Numbered from the stretch's first letter, positions 1-11,578 are shown. The stretch: DNA of 64,000 nucleotides from a bacterium (GCA_024275165.1 JAJRZQ010000012.1:62001-126000), one strand, 5' to 3'. Made by a program: numbers and translations. The notes: generated by a model not told the origin, from the letters alone.

Positions 1-899
1 GAGCAAATTCCCGCGATCTCGTCTTCCATCTGGATGGCCTTGACATCGTGATTTTTATGTTTGGCCACTTCTTCTAAGATGGTGGTCGCGGGGGTAATGG
101 GGTAGCTGCCCAAAAAGAGCTTCAAGCCGGCCAAGTGAGCCGCCGCGACCAAGCCGATGCCCGCGGCCTCGTTTCCCGTTAGGCTGCGATAGGTACCGGG
201 TACGGTGGGGGCGCTGTTGACCCGATATTGAGATTGAAAAAAACCCGAGTTTTGGGCATAGAGCATGCCTTCGGTCATGGTTTTAATGTTGGCCTCGGCA
301 AGGATCGGCTTTTTGCCGAATTTAACCTTCAACCAATCTGTGGTGTACTGGGGAGAAAGGTCGTAGAGCCAAAACAAAATTCCGAGGGTAAAGAAGTTTT
401 TGCAGCGTTCCTTCGATTTTTTATCCATCTCGAAGTCGCTTAGAGCGGCCATGGTTTGGCTGGTAATCGGCGCGGCGATGATTTTTTTGTGAAGGCTCGC
501 TTCAGGGCTGAGGGGGTCAACCTCTTCTGCGTAGCCTGCCTTTTTGATATTTGCTGCGGTAAAGGTATCGCGGTCAATGATGGCGAACCCATCCCGTTTG
601 AGGTCTTTGATATTGGCCAGTAACCCTGCGGGGTTCATGGCGACAAGAACATCGGGGAAATCACCAGGGGTGTTGACTTTTTTGCTGCCGAATTGCACCT
701 GAAATCCGCTGATTCCAGAAATCGTTCCGGCAGGGGCGCGAATCTCTGCGGGGAAGTCGGGGAGGGTAACCACATCGTTCCCATGTACGGCAGAGGCTCC
801 GGTAAATTGAAGGCCGGTCAACTGCATTCCATCGCCGGAGTCACCGGAAAAGCGGATGACTACCTGGTCAAGTTCTTGTATTTTGATGGTGTCGTTCAT
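1..899 (-). CDS. korA: 2-oxoacid:ferredoxin oxidoreductase, fused gamma-alpha subunit (3' truncated by window edge)
   Basis: Translating the minus strand gives about 299 residues starting MNDTIKIQEL and running off the window. The N-terminal gamma-type domain carries RFSGDSGDGMQLTG, and the start of the alpha (pyrimidine-binding) domain follows with TGNEAAGIGLVAAA, GSYPITPAT and QMEDEIA. This gamma-alpha fusion is known from KorA-type subunits, which with KorB oxidatively decarboxylate a 2-oxoacid such as 2-oxoglutarate and reduce ferredoxin. KorB would be expected just outside the window (minus strand, lower coordinates). No ORF in the track covers it because it lacks a stop here. The ATG at 897-899 is chosen because MNDT matches family N-termini; the frame stays open upstream for a short stretch without a better start. 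The substrate (2-oxoglutarate versus another 2-oxoacid) is inferred. Confidence 0.9.
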   Translation of the reverse strand, partial: MNDTIKIQELDQVVIRFSGDSGDGMQLTGLQFTGASAVHGNDVVTLPDFPAEIRAPAGTISGISGFQVQFGSKKVNTPGDFPDVLVAMNPAGLLANIKDLKRDGFAIIDRDTFTAANIKKAGYAEEVDPLSPEASLHKKIIAAPITSQTMAALSDFEMDKKSKERCKNFFTLGILFWLYDLSPQYTTDWLKVKFGKKPILAEANIKTMTEGMLYAQNSGFFQSQYRVNSAPTVPGTYRSLTGNEAAGIGLVAAAHLAGLKLFLGSYPITPATTILEEVAKHKNHDVKAIQMEDEIAGIC

Positions 900-1072
900 C
901 GTCTCGTTAATTTCAAGGTTGATCTCAAAAGAGGGTTCGCTAGTTGCGAAGGCTGAATACAAGGCATTAAGCTGTACGAAAACCTTAATGCATGTTAAAG
1001 ACTTGCAAGTGAGTTGGCAAGGCACGATTTACTATTCTATGGACTTCAAAAAAATTGGCAAGTGTTATTTTT

Positions 1073-2209
1073 ATGACCTATTGGTTGAATTTTGAAGATT
1101 TGGTCTTCGAGCCCAAACTCTCTTTTTTCCCCGGCATGGGCCTGATTGTGCGGGCGGGCGGCTGGGGGAAGCGTAGCGGGGTGCCTCTAGGAGTGTTGAC
1201 CGCCTTTTTAAGGCGGCAACAAGTTGCGGGGCGGCCTTTGGTGCTGAACTTAGACCGTTTGGTGTCCGATCAGGAGATTGGGGGCCTCTTGGCTCAGATT
1301 GGGCCGTTTTTGCCTTATTTTCAAGCGGTACGGGTAATGGACCCCGGTTTGGGGGCCGCCTTGGTTCGGACTTTTTCCCAAGTCGCCATTGAGCTGAGTT
1401 TAGAACAGGGCATTCCCAACGGGTTGGCGGTATTGGCTTGGGCAAGGGCCATGGGAGTAAATTTGCGCAAATTGATTCTTTCAAATCAAATCCCGGTCGC
1501 GGAAATTGCCAACTTGACTCCAAAACTCAACCTAGCCTGTGAATTACTGGTTTTAGGGCCCGTTGAAACCTTTTACAGCCCCAGAAAGCTCTTGAGCCCT
1601 CTCTTGCAGGGGGAGGCCAGGCAGGGGCTGGGGACTGCCGAAGATCGACCAAAGCAACATTTCCCCCTCTACGAAAGCGAAGCGGGTACCTTGGTTTATC
1701 ATGACAAAGATTTATACCTGCTCGACCGGTTGGATCAAGCTGAAGAAGCGGGGATCACCGATTTTAGGGTGTCTTTGGTCGGGGCAGAGCAATTCGATCT
1801 CGCCGCGGCCCACTGGCAAGGAAAAGGGTTTGACCCCGCTTTAAAACAGGCTTGGCCCAACAAGACCACCAAAGGCTTTTTTTTGAAAAATCGCACCGAC
1901 AAACCCCTAGCCCGCTTGGTCAACAGCAGGTTACAAGGGCTTAGAGGTTTAGAAGTCGCGCAGGTGCTCGAAGGCAAGGCAAAGCAATACACCCTTTTAG
2001 AAATAAAAGAAAAAATCACCCTTCCCATGCGGCTCAAGCAATGTAATCCTGAAGGCAGAGAGACGATATTTACCTTAGAAACCCTGACCGGTTTGCAGGG
2101 GGAGGCCGTTGCCAATCCGGTCCTTCCGGGGATTTATCGCACCGCTTGGATCAAAGCGGCTTTACCCAAAAGCCTGATATTGCCCTATGAACCCTCAAAA
2201 GACCTGTAG
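1073..2209 (+). CDS. peptidase U32-like protein (divergent, signature cysteines lost)
   Basis: The protein of 378 residues (384 if the TTG at 1055 is used) has the general plan of the U32 'collagenase-like' family: a TIM-barrel-like N-terminal half, then an alignment to the U32 signature at ELLVLGPVETFYSPRKLLS, then a C-terminal beta domain. In classical U32 proteins that signature contains two cysteines (E-x-F-x-x-G-A-x-C...G-x-C-x-x-S). Here both positions are replaced, and the protein has only two cysteines in all. U32 members act in tRNA/rRNA hydroxylation or O2-independent ubiquinone synthesis, often with an Fe-S cluster, which this copy probably cannot bind in the usual way. The ATG at 1073 is preferred to the TTG. 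The gene is divergent from korA, and its end overlaps the next small gene by 23 nt. Function unknown. Confidence 0.75.
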   Translation: MTYWLNFEDLVFEPKLSFFPGMGLIVRAGGWGKRSGVPLGVLTAFLRRQQVAGRPLVLNLDRLVSDQEIGGLLAQIGPFLPYFQAVRVMDPGLGAALVRTFSQVAIELSLEQGIPNGLAVLAWARAMGVNLRKLILSNQIPVAEIANLTPKLNLACELLVLGPVETFYSPRKLLSPLLQGEARQGLGTAEDRPKQHFPLYESEAGTLVYHDKDLYLLDRLDQAEEAGITDFRVSLVGAEQFDLAAAHWQGKGFDPALKQAWPNKTTKGFFLKNRTDKPLARLVNSRLQGLRGLEVAQVLEGKAKQYTLLEIKEKITLPMRLKQCNPEGRETIFTLETLTGLQGEAVANPVLPGIYRTAWIKAALPKSLILPYEPSKDL

Positions 2210-2414
2210 CCTTTGTCACCAGCCCATTTTGCGGAGGGAGAAACTCTTTGGGGATGAAGGGCAATGGAGTCATGAGGAATGCATTAAAACCAAGCTGAGG
2301 GCCTTGAAAAAGTCGGGGGTCAACCCTGAAGTGATCGACTTTATTTTAGCCCGCTTTGGAACAGGGAAAGATAAAAAAAGCAAAAAGGGATTGGGATTTT
2401 TCCGCAGAGGCTAA
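2187..2414 (+). CDS. small Cys/His-rich (zinc-ribbon-like) hypothetical protein
   Basis: A 75-residue protein starting MNPQKTCSLCHQP. It has one C-x-x-C pair followed by a His and an H-x-x-x-C (SHEEC) about 20 residues later, which could make a single zinc site. The rest is a short helical segment and a very basic tail (KDKKSKKGLGFFRRG), suggesting nucleic acid or ribosome contact, though this is only an inference. It overlaps the 3' end of the U32-like gene by 23 nt in another frame and the 3' end of smc (opposite strand) by 4 nt, so it looks translationally coupled to the U32-like gene. No known family is recognised. Confidence 0.6.
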   Translation: MNPQKTCSLCHQPILRREKLFGDEGQWSHEECIKTKLRALKKSGVNPEVIDFILARFGTGKDKKSKKGLGFFRRG

Positions 2415-5400
2415 ACCGCTTTTTTGGACTTGGCCGGGGGTTTGCTTCGCTGGGTTTGGGGGAGGGGCGTATCTAACTGGCGTTGCGCCTCGCGAAAATC
2501 CACGGAGACGATCTTGCTGGCTCCGGGCTCTTCCATGGTGACCCCAAAGAGGGCGTCGCCAATCTCCATGGTTTTTTTGTTGTGGGTGATGATGATAAAC
2601 TGGCTGTTCGCCGTCATGGCCTTGACCTCTTCGTTAAACCTTCCGTTGTTCGCGTCGTCTAAAGGCGCGTCCACCTCGTCTAAGAGGCAAAAGGGGCTGG
2701 GTTTCATTCGAAAAATCGCGAAGATTAAGGCAATGGCGGTCATGGCCTTTTCCCCGCCAGAGAGCAGGGTCATGTTTTGCAGCTTCTTCCCTGGGGGTTG
2801 GGCGATGATTTCTACCCCAGAGGTTAAGAGGTCTTTTTCATCGGTGAGCCGTAAGCTGGCCTCGCCACCGCCGAAGAGCTTGGGAAAAAGAGCTTTGAAA
2901 TTCTCATTGACGGTTTTAAAGGTGGATTTAAACCGTTTGCCCGATTCGGCGTCCATTTCGCTGATGCTTTCTTCCAAGGCCTCAATGGAAGAAAGGAGGT
3001 CTTGAGATTGCTCGCGCAAAAAGGTGAGTCGTTCCATCAAGGCATCGTATTCCTTCTTGGCCGCTAAGTTGACCCCTTCGATTTGCTCGATGACTTTTTT
3101 GAGTTTTTTGCTCTCCGCCTCGGCTTGGGTCACCTCAAAGCTATCTAGGTGCAGGGTCTCTAAGACTTCTTCTGGTTTAATTCCATGCTCATCCAAGAGA
3201 TTGCCTTCTAAGTTTTTCGCTTCCTGGGCCGCTTGCGCGAGTTGGATGTCGATTTCGTGCCTTGCTTCTTTTAAATGGTCGATCTCTTTCAGTTTGATCT
3301 TGAGCAGTTTCCCCGTCTCTGTAATCTCTTGTAAGGTTTCTTCAATGGCGCCGCGGTAGTCCCTCGCTTGTTTTTCTTTGGCTTTTAAGGCTTCTAATAA
3401 AGCGGGGAGGGCTGCTTGAGCCTGATGGACCTCTTGGGTCAAGTCCAGGCGTTTTTGTCGCTGCTCGACTTGGTTTTGGATTAATTCCCTAGCCCGCTCC
3501 TGGGCTTGGGCTAAGTCTTCTGAAATGCGGGCTTTTAGGCGGATCGCGCTCTCTTTTTTTTCTTTTAAAGCGGCAAGGCGGACTTCTAAATGCTGCCCCT
3601 CCCCTTGAATAAAGGCTTTTTTCGTTTCTTCCGTTTCCAAACGGGCTTGGAAGACCTTCAACTCCTCTGAGAGGGTGGTAAAACGGTCTTCTTTGCTCGA
3701 TAAGCCTTCTTCTAAGGCAAGCATGCGCTCGGCAAAGCGTTTTTGCCCGGCGAGGGCTTCTGCCAGTTCAATCTCCAGTTCATCGCGCCGCTGCTCTAAG
3801 CGGTTTTGTTCTTGGCTTTGCGCTTCTTGCTCCTTGTTTAAATCCAAGAGTTTCAAATCCAGTTCGACCCGTTGTTTTTGTACCGCTTCATATTGATCGT
3901 CTAGGCGTTCTAGAGTTTCTTTTTGTTGGATCTCTTGGGCTTCTAGGTTTTGCACCTCTTTTTGCAGGCCTTCCACGGTTTGGGTCAGGCTTTCTAATTC
4001 TCTGCGGCGGCTTAAGAGCAGGTCCGCTTTGGAGCCCTCTCTTCGTTTGCCCAGGTGGAGGATTTTTTCTTTGCTCAAAAGGTGGCCTTTATGATCGACC
4101 AGTCCGTGGTTTTGGCTTAAAATTCCTTTTTCCGCCCCCGAGAGAGCCTCCCCTAAATAAACGAACTGCTCGGCGAGGTGGAGAGGGTCTTTTTCCCATT
4201 GAATCCATTGCTCAATGGAGTTTTGCAAAGCCGGGCCCGGGGGCCGCAAATCCAAAAAGCAGAGTTCTAATTGGTCGATTTTTAGGTTTTCTAACAGCGT
4301 TTCGATTTGCGGATATTTGTGTAAATAGCGAAAGATCAAGAGATCGAAATGTCGATCCAAAAAGGCCTGTACCTGTTTTGGAGTACTGGCTCCGGGCCGC
4401 ACCAAATCGGTTAAACTGCCGATAAAACCGATGCGGTCGGCCTCATGGGGGTTTAAAGAAAGGTAATCCAACAAGGCCTTGGCTCCCCCAGAGAAGTCTT
4501 CATGGCCCGAGAGGAATTCTTCAATAGATTGCAGGCGGCTGTCGGATTGGTGGAGTTTTTTGGTTTTTTCCTCAATGGCGTCATCCAATTTTCCAAAGCT
4601 GGCCTCTTCTTCCTCAATCCGGGCTTTATAAGTTACCGCTTGTTCTACGAGGGTTTCTTTTTGCTCTTCCAAGACCTCGATTTTTTGTAAGAGGCTGCTG
4701 GCCCAGGCTTTGTTTTGGCTTAGAGCAGAAGCCGTCTCTGTGAGGCGTTGCTGGGTCAAGGCTTCCTTTTTAGCCAATTCAAGGGAGCGCTCTTTTAGTT
4801 GCGCCAGCTCTTCGCCATGGCCGCTTTGATGGCTGCGGAGCTCGATCTCTTCTTGCTTTAGGGCTTGAATATCCGCCTTGATTCCTTCTAAGACCTGGGT
4901 TTGAGCGTGCAGTTTGGTTTGGATTTCTTCTTTTGCCTGGTCGATTGTCCGGGAGTGATCAACGATTTCATCTAAGTCGAATTCAAGGGTCTCGAGTTGG
5001 TGTTTGCATTTTTCTTCCCTAGTGGTGAGGTCTTCTTTTTCTTGCAGTCCTCGCTCTTCCCAGGCATCTAGGTTGGCCAGTTCTCGCTGGTCCGAGGCGA
5101 TTTTCCCCTCTAGTTGGATGGCGTTGCGGTTTTTCTCGGCGATTTCTTCTTTCATTTGATCGAGTTGACCGCGCTGGGTGGCGGTACTCGCGTCGAGGGC
5201 CGCTTTTTTCGCTTCCAAGGCTTGGGTTTGGACTTCTAAGTTGTTTTGCTCGCTTCGTTGGTCTTCTCGTTGTTGGACGAGGGCGAGGCCTTGGTCTTGG
5301 AGCTTTTTCCACTGCACCGCGCTCAGGCATTGGGTGAGGCGTTCAAACCGGCTTTTGGCCTCGAGAAATTTTTCCGCTTGCTGGACCTGCTTGGCTAGGC

Positions 5401-6022
5401 TTTCTTCTTGAATCTCTAATTCAGCGAGTACATCCTGTACCCGGTCGAGGTTTTGTCTGGATTGCTGGAACTTGCGCTCTGCCTCGATGCGTTTGGTTTT
5501 GAATTTGACGATTCCCGCTGCCTCGTCGATGATGCTCCGGCGGTCGCTGGCATTGGAGGTGACGATGCGGTCGATGCGGCCTTGTTCGATGATGGAGTAG
5601 CCCTTGCCCCCGATGCCCGTATCCATAAAAAGGTTGCGGATATCGGTTAGGCGGCAGGGGGTTTTGTTGATCAGGTATTGGCTTTCTCCGCTGCGGTAGA
5701 GCTTTCTGGAAACGCTGATCTCGCTGAATTCAGCGTAGCGGTTGAGGGTGTCGTGTTGGGGGTTGGAAAAATGCAGGCTTACTTGAGATAAGCCCACGGG
5801 GGGGCGGCTGGCCGAGCCGTTGAAGATGACATCTTCCATGCTGCCGCCGCGGAGGTTTTTGGCGCTTTGCTCGCCTAAAACCCAGCGAATGGCGTCAACG
5901 AGGTTGGATTTTCCGCAGCCGTTGGGGCCGACGATGATGCTGACCCCGTCTTGGATGAAATCGACGGCCATGCGGTCGGGGAAGGATTTGAAACCTTGGA
6001 GTTCGAGGCGAAGCAGGCGCAT
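2411..6022 (-). CDS. smc: chromosome segregation protein SMC
   Basis: Structural maintenance of chromosomes ATPase, the core of the SMC-ScpAB condensin that compacts and segregates the chromosome. Starting at ATG 6022 (MRLLRLELQGFKSF) the protein has 1203 residues, normal for bacterial SMC. The track start at 6181 adds 53 unlikely residues. The Walker A GPNGCGKSN is near residue 35. Two long coiled coils flank a hinge in the middle (around DYLSLNPHEADRIGFIGSL). The ABC signature LLSGGEKAMTAIAL and Walker B PFCLLDEVDAPLDDAN lie near the C-terminus. It lies downstream of lptB with a 209 bp gap. The partner scpA is in this window at 21.8-22.7 kb but not adjacent, and scpB is not seen. The tail after the ATPase head is short and Lys/Pro-rich. 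Confidence 0.97.
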   Translation of the reverse strand: MRLLRLELQGFKSFPDRMAVDFIQDGVSIIVGPNGCGKSNLVDAIRWVLGEQSAKNLRGGSMEDVIFNGSASRPPVGLSQVSLHFSNPQHDTLNRYAEFSEISVSRKLYRSGESQYLINKTPCRLTDIRNLFMDTGIGGKGYSIIEQGRIDRIVTSNASDRRSIIDEAAGIVKFKTKRIEAERKFQQSRQNLDRVQDVLAELEIQEESLAKQVQQAEKFLEAKSRFERLTQCLSAVQWKKLQDQGLALVQQREDQRSEQNNLEVQTQALEAKKAALDASTATQRGQLDQMKEEIAEKNRNAIQLEGKIASDQRELANLDAWEERGLQEKEDLTTREEKCKHQLETLEFDLDEIVDHSRTIDQAKEEIQTKLHAQTQVLEGIKADIQALKQEEIELRSHQSGHGEELAQLKERSLELAKKEALTQQRLTETASALSQNKAWASSLLQKIEVLEEQKETLVEQAVTYKARIEEEEASFGKLDDAIEEKTKKLHQSDSRLQSIEEFLSGHEDFSGGAKALLDYLSLNPHEADRIGFIGSLTDLVRPGASTPKQVQAFLDRHFDLLIFRYLHKYPQIETLLENLKIDQLELCFLDLRPPGPALQNSIEQWIQWEKDPLHLAEQFVYLGEALSGAEKGILSQNHGLVDHKGHLLSKEKILHLGKRREGSKADLLLSRRRELESLTQTVEGLQKEVQNLEAQEIQQKETLERLDDQYEAVQKQRVELDLKLLDLNKEQEAQSQEQNRLEQRRDELEIELAEALAGQKRFAERMLALEEGLSSKEDRFTTLSEELKVFQARLETEETKKAFIQGEGQHLEVRLAALKEKKESAIRLKARISEDLAQAQERARELIQNQVEQRQKRLDLTQEVHQAQAALPALLEALKAKEKQARDYRGAIEETLQEITETGKLLKIKLKEIDHLKEARHEIDIQLAQAAQEAKNLEGNLLDEHGIKPEEVLETLHLDSFEVTQAEAESKKLKKVIEQIEGVNLAAKKEYDALMERLTFLREQSQDLLSSIEALEESISEMDAESGKRFKSTFKTVNENFKALFPKLFGGGEASLRLTDEKDLLTSGVEIIAQPPGKKLQNMTLLSGGEKAMTAIALIFAIFRMKPSPFCLLDEVDAPLDDANNGRFNEEVKAMTANSQFIIITHNKKTMEIGDALFGVTMEEPGASKIVSVDFREAQRQLDTPLPQTQRSKPPAKSKKAV

Positions 6023-6192
6023 GGAAAAATTTGCAGGTTGGGTTTGGGCTTTATCTTGCCTGAGAGGGGGGAGGGTGGCAAGAGGAGGGAGGGGATTTTT
6101 ACAGAGAAGCTTTGCCCGGGGTTGAGGGGAGGCTGATTGGCGTTTGCTGATGAGGTCTGCCCAAAAAACCAACCTGTTCATTGTTAAAATGA

Positions 6193-6224
6193 AAAAAATA
6201 GTTAGAAAGGGGTTATCCCCCCTT
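6193..6224 (-). terminator. possible rho-independent terminator after lptB
   Basis: Read on the minus strand, AAGGGG-GGATAA-CCCCTT forms a 6 bp hairpin directly after the lptB stop, followed by a short mixed stretch and then a run of seven T. The T-run is displaced by about 8 nt, so termination may be weak. It would separate lptB from smc. Confidence 0.35.
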
Positions 6225-6231
6225 CACCCCA

Positions 6232-6951
6232 TCACAAGCGAAAATTTTCCCCCAGGTAGACTTTTTTCGCCTTTTCATCATGGATGATCTCCTTGGGCGC
6301 GCCCTCGGTTAAAATCAAGCCGTCGTTCATGATATAGGCTCGGTCGGTAATGCCTAGGGTCTCTCGTACATTGTGATCGGTGATTAAGATGCCGATATTT
6401 TTTTGGGTGAGCTGGCGAATCACCTCTTGAATATCCAAAACCGCCAGCGGGTCCACCCCGGCAAAGGGCTCGTCGAGTAAGATAAAATGAGGCTTGGTGA
6501 CCAAGGCGCGAGCGATTTCCACCCGTCGGCGCTCCCCCCCAGATAAGCTATAACCTAAGGACTCGCGGATATGCTGGATGTTTAATTCATCGAGCAAGCG
6601 GTCGCATTCTTTTGCTTGTTCCCCCCGGGTTAGCTTGAGGGTTTCCAAAATCGCGAAGAGGTTGTCTTCTACGGTGAGCTTGCGAAAGACACTCGCTTCT
6701 TGGGGGAGGTAACCAATCCCTCGGCGCGCTCGTTTGTACATGGGTAAATGGGTGAGCTTTTCCCCTTCCAACAAAATTTCACCCTCTGTGGGGCGCACCA
6801 CGCCAACGACCATATAAAAACTGGTGGTCTTGCCCGCGCCATTGGCCCCTAAAAGCCCAACGATTTCGCCTTGACGAATATCAAAGGAGACCCCCTTGAC
6901 CACCTTTCTCTTACCATAGACCTTGACCAGGCCTTGGGTTTCCAATCGCAT
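6232..6951 (-). CDS. lptB: LPS export ABC transporter ATP-binding protein LptB
   Basis: A 239-residue cytoplasmic ABC ATPase that powers LptFG in extracting lipopolysaccharide from the inner membrane. Seen: Walker [18 protein letters not shown]-loop region [17 protein letters not shown], signature [17 protein letters not shown], Walker [14 protein letters not shown], and H-loop [10 protein letters not shown]. The F in DEPFAGVDP and the C-terminal YLGENFRL are hallmark LptB features that separate it from branched-chain amino acid LivF/LivG. lptA, lptC and rpoN, frequent neighbours, are not present here. The gene sits about 20 nt downstream of a strong terminator hairpin ending the icd transcript, so its promoter is not obvious. 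Confidence 0.96.
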   Translation of the reverse strand: MRLETQGLVKVYGKRKVVKGVSFDIRQGEIVGLLGANGAGKTTSFYMVVGVVRPTEGEILLEGEKLTHLPMYKRARRGIGYLPQEASVFRKLTVEDNLFAILETLKLTRGEQAKECDRLLDELNIQHIRESLGYSLSGGERRRVEIARALVTKPHFILLDEPFAGVDPLAVLDIQEVIRQLTQKNIGILITDHNVRETLGITDRAYIMNDGLILTEGAPKEIIHDEKAKKVYLGENFRL

Positions 6952-6972
6952 GTTCGCCCTTGTGTGGTATGC

Positions 6973-7004
6973 AAAAAAAAAGGCCCCAAAGGGGGCCCTT
7001 TTGG
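6973..7004 (-). terminator. rho-independent terminator of icd
   Basis: On the minus strand GGGCCCCC-TTT-GGGGCC is followed by nine T. This G+C-rich stem with a U-tract is a classic intrinsic terminator about 50 nt after the icd stop. It ends only about 20 nt before the lptB start codon. Confidence 0.88.
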
Positions 7005-7056
7005 ATCAACTCATCCTAGCTGATCTGTGCTTGGGCTACAAGCCCTTCGCTCTGTC

Positions 7057-9383
<2,327 letters not shown>

Positions 9384-9433
9384 AAGGTGCGTTCTTAAGG
9401 GCTCTGCTCAGAACCTTTGCACAAATTCTAAAA

Positions 9434-9462
9434 AAAATAAATTTTTAATCGGGATTCGTCAA
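9434..9462 (-). promoter_or_regulatory. sigma70-like promoter of icd
   Basis: On the minus strand TTGACG (9457-9462), a 17 nt spacer and TATTTT (9434-9439) make a good -35/-10 pair in an A+T-rich stretch. Transcription would start near 9427, giving a leader of about 140 nt before icd. Confidence 0.6.
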
Positions 9463-9535
9463 TAGGAAAAGGAAAAAAGTTCAATTGAGCCTTTAGGGTT
9501 GAGTGGGTTCGCGTTGCCGGTATTGCGGGCGCAGT

Positions 9536-10255
9536 CTATTTTGGTGTCCCAGGTGCATCCCAGATGCAATAGGGGGTCATGTTGAGGTAGTCGGCCGCGG
9601 TGAGCTGGCAGGCGATGCCATCCACCTTGCCCGTGGGGATCGCCTCCCATTCCGCGGCCATGTGGAAATGGCCGTAGGTACAGGTCGCGACCGGGTATGA
9701 TTGGAGTAAATCCCAAAAAGGGGTGGTTTCTCCTTGGGTGGTAAAGGGGGGGAAATGCAACAGCAGGTGGATCCCCTCTGCGGGTTTGAGTTCTATCGCC
9801 TGATCCAGGGCCTGGCGCAGTAGAGCCATCTCTTTTTCAAAGGTTTTTTGATCCAGGTCGTCGGCGCAGGGGTCGTTGGGGGCGAGCCAACCTCTTGTTC
9901 CCGCAAAGACCTGCCCCCGCAGCTTGACCGCATTGCCCATCAAGGCTTGCAGCCCCTGGGGCAGGCTGTTTTTGAGTTTGGTAAGGTTTTTACACCAATG
10001 GTCGTGGTTGCCTTTGACAAAGAGTTTGTTGAACCCGGGGAGGTCGTTGAGTTGCCGTAGATGCACCAAGGCTTGGTCTAGCTTATGCTCCCAGGAGATA
10101 TCCCCTCCGATGAGCAAGATATCCCCTGGGGCAATCACTTTTTTCGCGTTGCTTAAGATTTTTTCTTGGTGATTTTTCCAGATGGGGCCGAAGCCCTCCA
10201 TATTGCGGGTGGGGTCTAGGGAAAAGTGGGTGTCGCTAATGGCGAAAATGCGCAT
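9536..10255 (-). CDS. calcineurin-like metallophosphoesterase
   Basis: A 239-residue cytoplasmic protein with the complete binuclear-metal motif series: ISDTHFS near the N-terminus, GGDISWE, KGNHDHWC, LLLHFPPF and YGHFHMA. This defines the calcineurin-like phosphoesterase fold that hydrolyses phosphomono- or diesters. The substrate cannot be told from sequence. It lies 16 nt after asnS in the same direction and is probably the last gene of that operon. Confidence 0.88.
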   Translation of the reverse strand: MRIFAISDTHFSLDPTRNMEGFGPIWKNHQEKILSNAKKVIAPGDILLIGGDISWEHKLDQALVHLRQLNDLPGFNKLFVKGNHDHWCKNLTKLKNSLPQGLQALMGNAVKLRGQVFAGTRGWLAPNDPCADDLDQKTFEKEMALLRQALDQAIELKPAEGIHLLLHFPPFTTQGETTPFWDLLQSYPVATCTYGHFHMAAEWEAIPTGKVDGIACQLTAADYLNMTPYCIWDAPGTPK

Positions 10256-10271
10256 AAAATCGGCTTGGGTC

Positions 10272-11576
10272 TTAAGGATGAATCCGTTCCAACATCCGGG
10301 GGAAGGGGATGGCTTCGCGGATATGGTGCAGGCCCACCAACCAGCCGACCAAACGCTCTAAGCCGATGCCGAAGCCCGAATGGGTTACGGAGCCGTATTT
10401 TCTTAAATCCAGATACCACTCGTAGGGTTGGAGGGGGAGGCCCTGCGCTAAGATGCGTTGTTTTAATTCTTCGTAATCGGTTTCCCGTTCCGATCCGCCG
10501 ATGATCTCTCCATGCCCCTCAGGGGCGATGAGGTCGGCGCAGAGGACTCGGTTGGGGTCGCTGGGGTGGCTTTTCATGTAAAAGGCCTTGACCACTTTGG
10601 GGTAGTTGAAGACAAATAAAGGTTGATCAAAATGCTCGCCTAAAAGGGTTTCATCGAGCGCGCCGAGATCGTCCCCCCATTGAATGGGTTGCCCCTTTTC
10701 TCGCAAGAGTTTCACCGCGTCGCTGTAATCTAAGCGGATAAAGGGGTTTAAGGCCTTTTTTAATTTTTCCTGATCTCGGTTGAACTGCTTTAGGTGCCAT
10801 GAGCATTTCTCCAACACCTGCTGGACAATATATTGAATGAGGTCTTCTTGCAGGTCGAGGTTGTCTTGGTGGGTGAAAAAGGCCATTTCCGCTTCCAGCA
10901 TCCAAAACTCGCTCAAATGCCTGCGGGTTTTGGATTTTTCCGCTCGAAAGGTCGGCCCAAAACAAAAAACCCGCTCATGGGCAAAAATCGAGGCCTCGAG
11001 GTAAAGCTGTCCGGTTTGGGCCAGGTAGGCTTTCCCTAAGTCGTGATAGCTTAAGCTAAACAGCCCGGCGGGGTCTTCCCCCACGGTTTGGGTTAAGATG
11101 GGGCTATCCATCTTGATAAAGCGATGGAGGGTCAAAAACTCGTGAATGGCATGGATTACCGTGGAGCGCACCTTAAAGAGGCTCACCTGTTTTTTCGAGC
11201 GTAGCCACAGATGGCGGTGGCTCAACAAAAAATCGGGGCCATGCTCTTTGGGGGTGATGGGGTAAGCTTGCGAGTCCGATAGAATTTTTAAGTCCAGGCA
11301 AAGCAACTCAAAGGGAAATTGCCCCTGATTGGATGCTTGCACCCTGCCGGTCACTTCGAGGGCCGTTTCTTGGGTTAACTGGCTAAAGGTCTCCCAGGCC
11401 GCTGCGGGGCATTCTTCTTGGACTAAGACCACTTGGAGGATGCCCGAGCCGTCTCGCAGCCCTAGAAATCTCACTTTTTTAGATTTGCGGGTATATTGCA
11501 CCCAGCCTTGAAGCTGGACCTCTTTACCCAATTGGCCGGCTAAATCGCCAGCGAATACTCTTTGATTCCAACGCAT
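10272..11576 (-). CDS. asnS: asparagine--tRNA ligase
   Basis: A 434-residue class IIb aminoacyl-tRNA synthetase that charges tRNA-Asn. The N-terminal OB-fold anticodon domain covers roughly residues 1-115 (VQLQGWVQYTRKSKKVRFLGLRDGSG). The catalytic domain shows motif 2 (FGPTFRAEKSKTRRHLSEFWMLEAEM) and motif 3 (GFGIGLERLVGWLVGLHHIREAIPFPR). The end IPFPRMLERIHP resembles the compact Bacillus-type AsnRS rather than AspRS, which usually has ILFPR. Non-discriminating AspRS is the main alternative. It begins 3 nt after the stop of the outer-membrane-like gene, so the pair is co-transcribed. Confidence 0.93.
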   Translation of the reverse strand: MRWNQRVFAGDLAGQLGKEVQLQGWVQYTRKSKKVRFLGLRDGSGILQVVLVQEECPAAAWETFSQLTQETALEVTGRVQASNQGQFPFELLCLDLKILSDSQAYPITPKEHGPDFLLSHRHLWLRSKKQVSLFKVRSTVIHAIHEFLTLHRFIKMDSPILTQTVGEDPAGLFSLSYHDLGKAYLAQTGQLYLEASIFAHERVFCFGPTFRAEKSKTRRHLSEFWMLEAEMAFFTHQDNLDLQEDLIQYIVQQVLEKCSWHLKQFNRDQEKLKKALNPFIRLDYSDAVKLLREKGQPIQWGDDLGALDETLLGEHFDQPLFVFNYPKVVKAFYMKSHPSDPNRVLCADLIAPEGHGEIIGGSERETDYEELKQRILAQGLPLQPYEWYLDLRKYGSVTHSGFGIGLERLVGWLVGLHHIREAIPFPRMLERIHP

Positions 11577-11578
11577 GA

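Noticed and set aside
228-1095. Plus-strand ORFs at 228-443, 693-956 and 856-1095
   Set aside because: They lie opposite the clear korA reading frame or in the gap before the U32-like gene and show no recognisable protein features.
5019-5330. Arg/Pro-rich ORF on the minus strand within smc
   Set aside because: It is a shadow frame of the SMC coiled coil, in the same strand but another frame, with no ribosome site.
6023-6181. N-terminal extension of SMC in the ORF track
   Set aside because: The 53 extra residues do not resemble any SMC N-terminus; MRLLRLELQGF at 6022 is the standard beginning.
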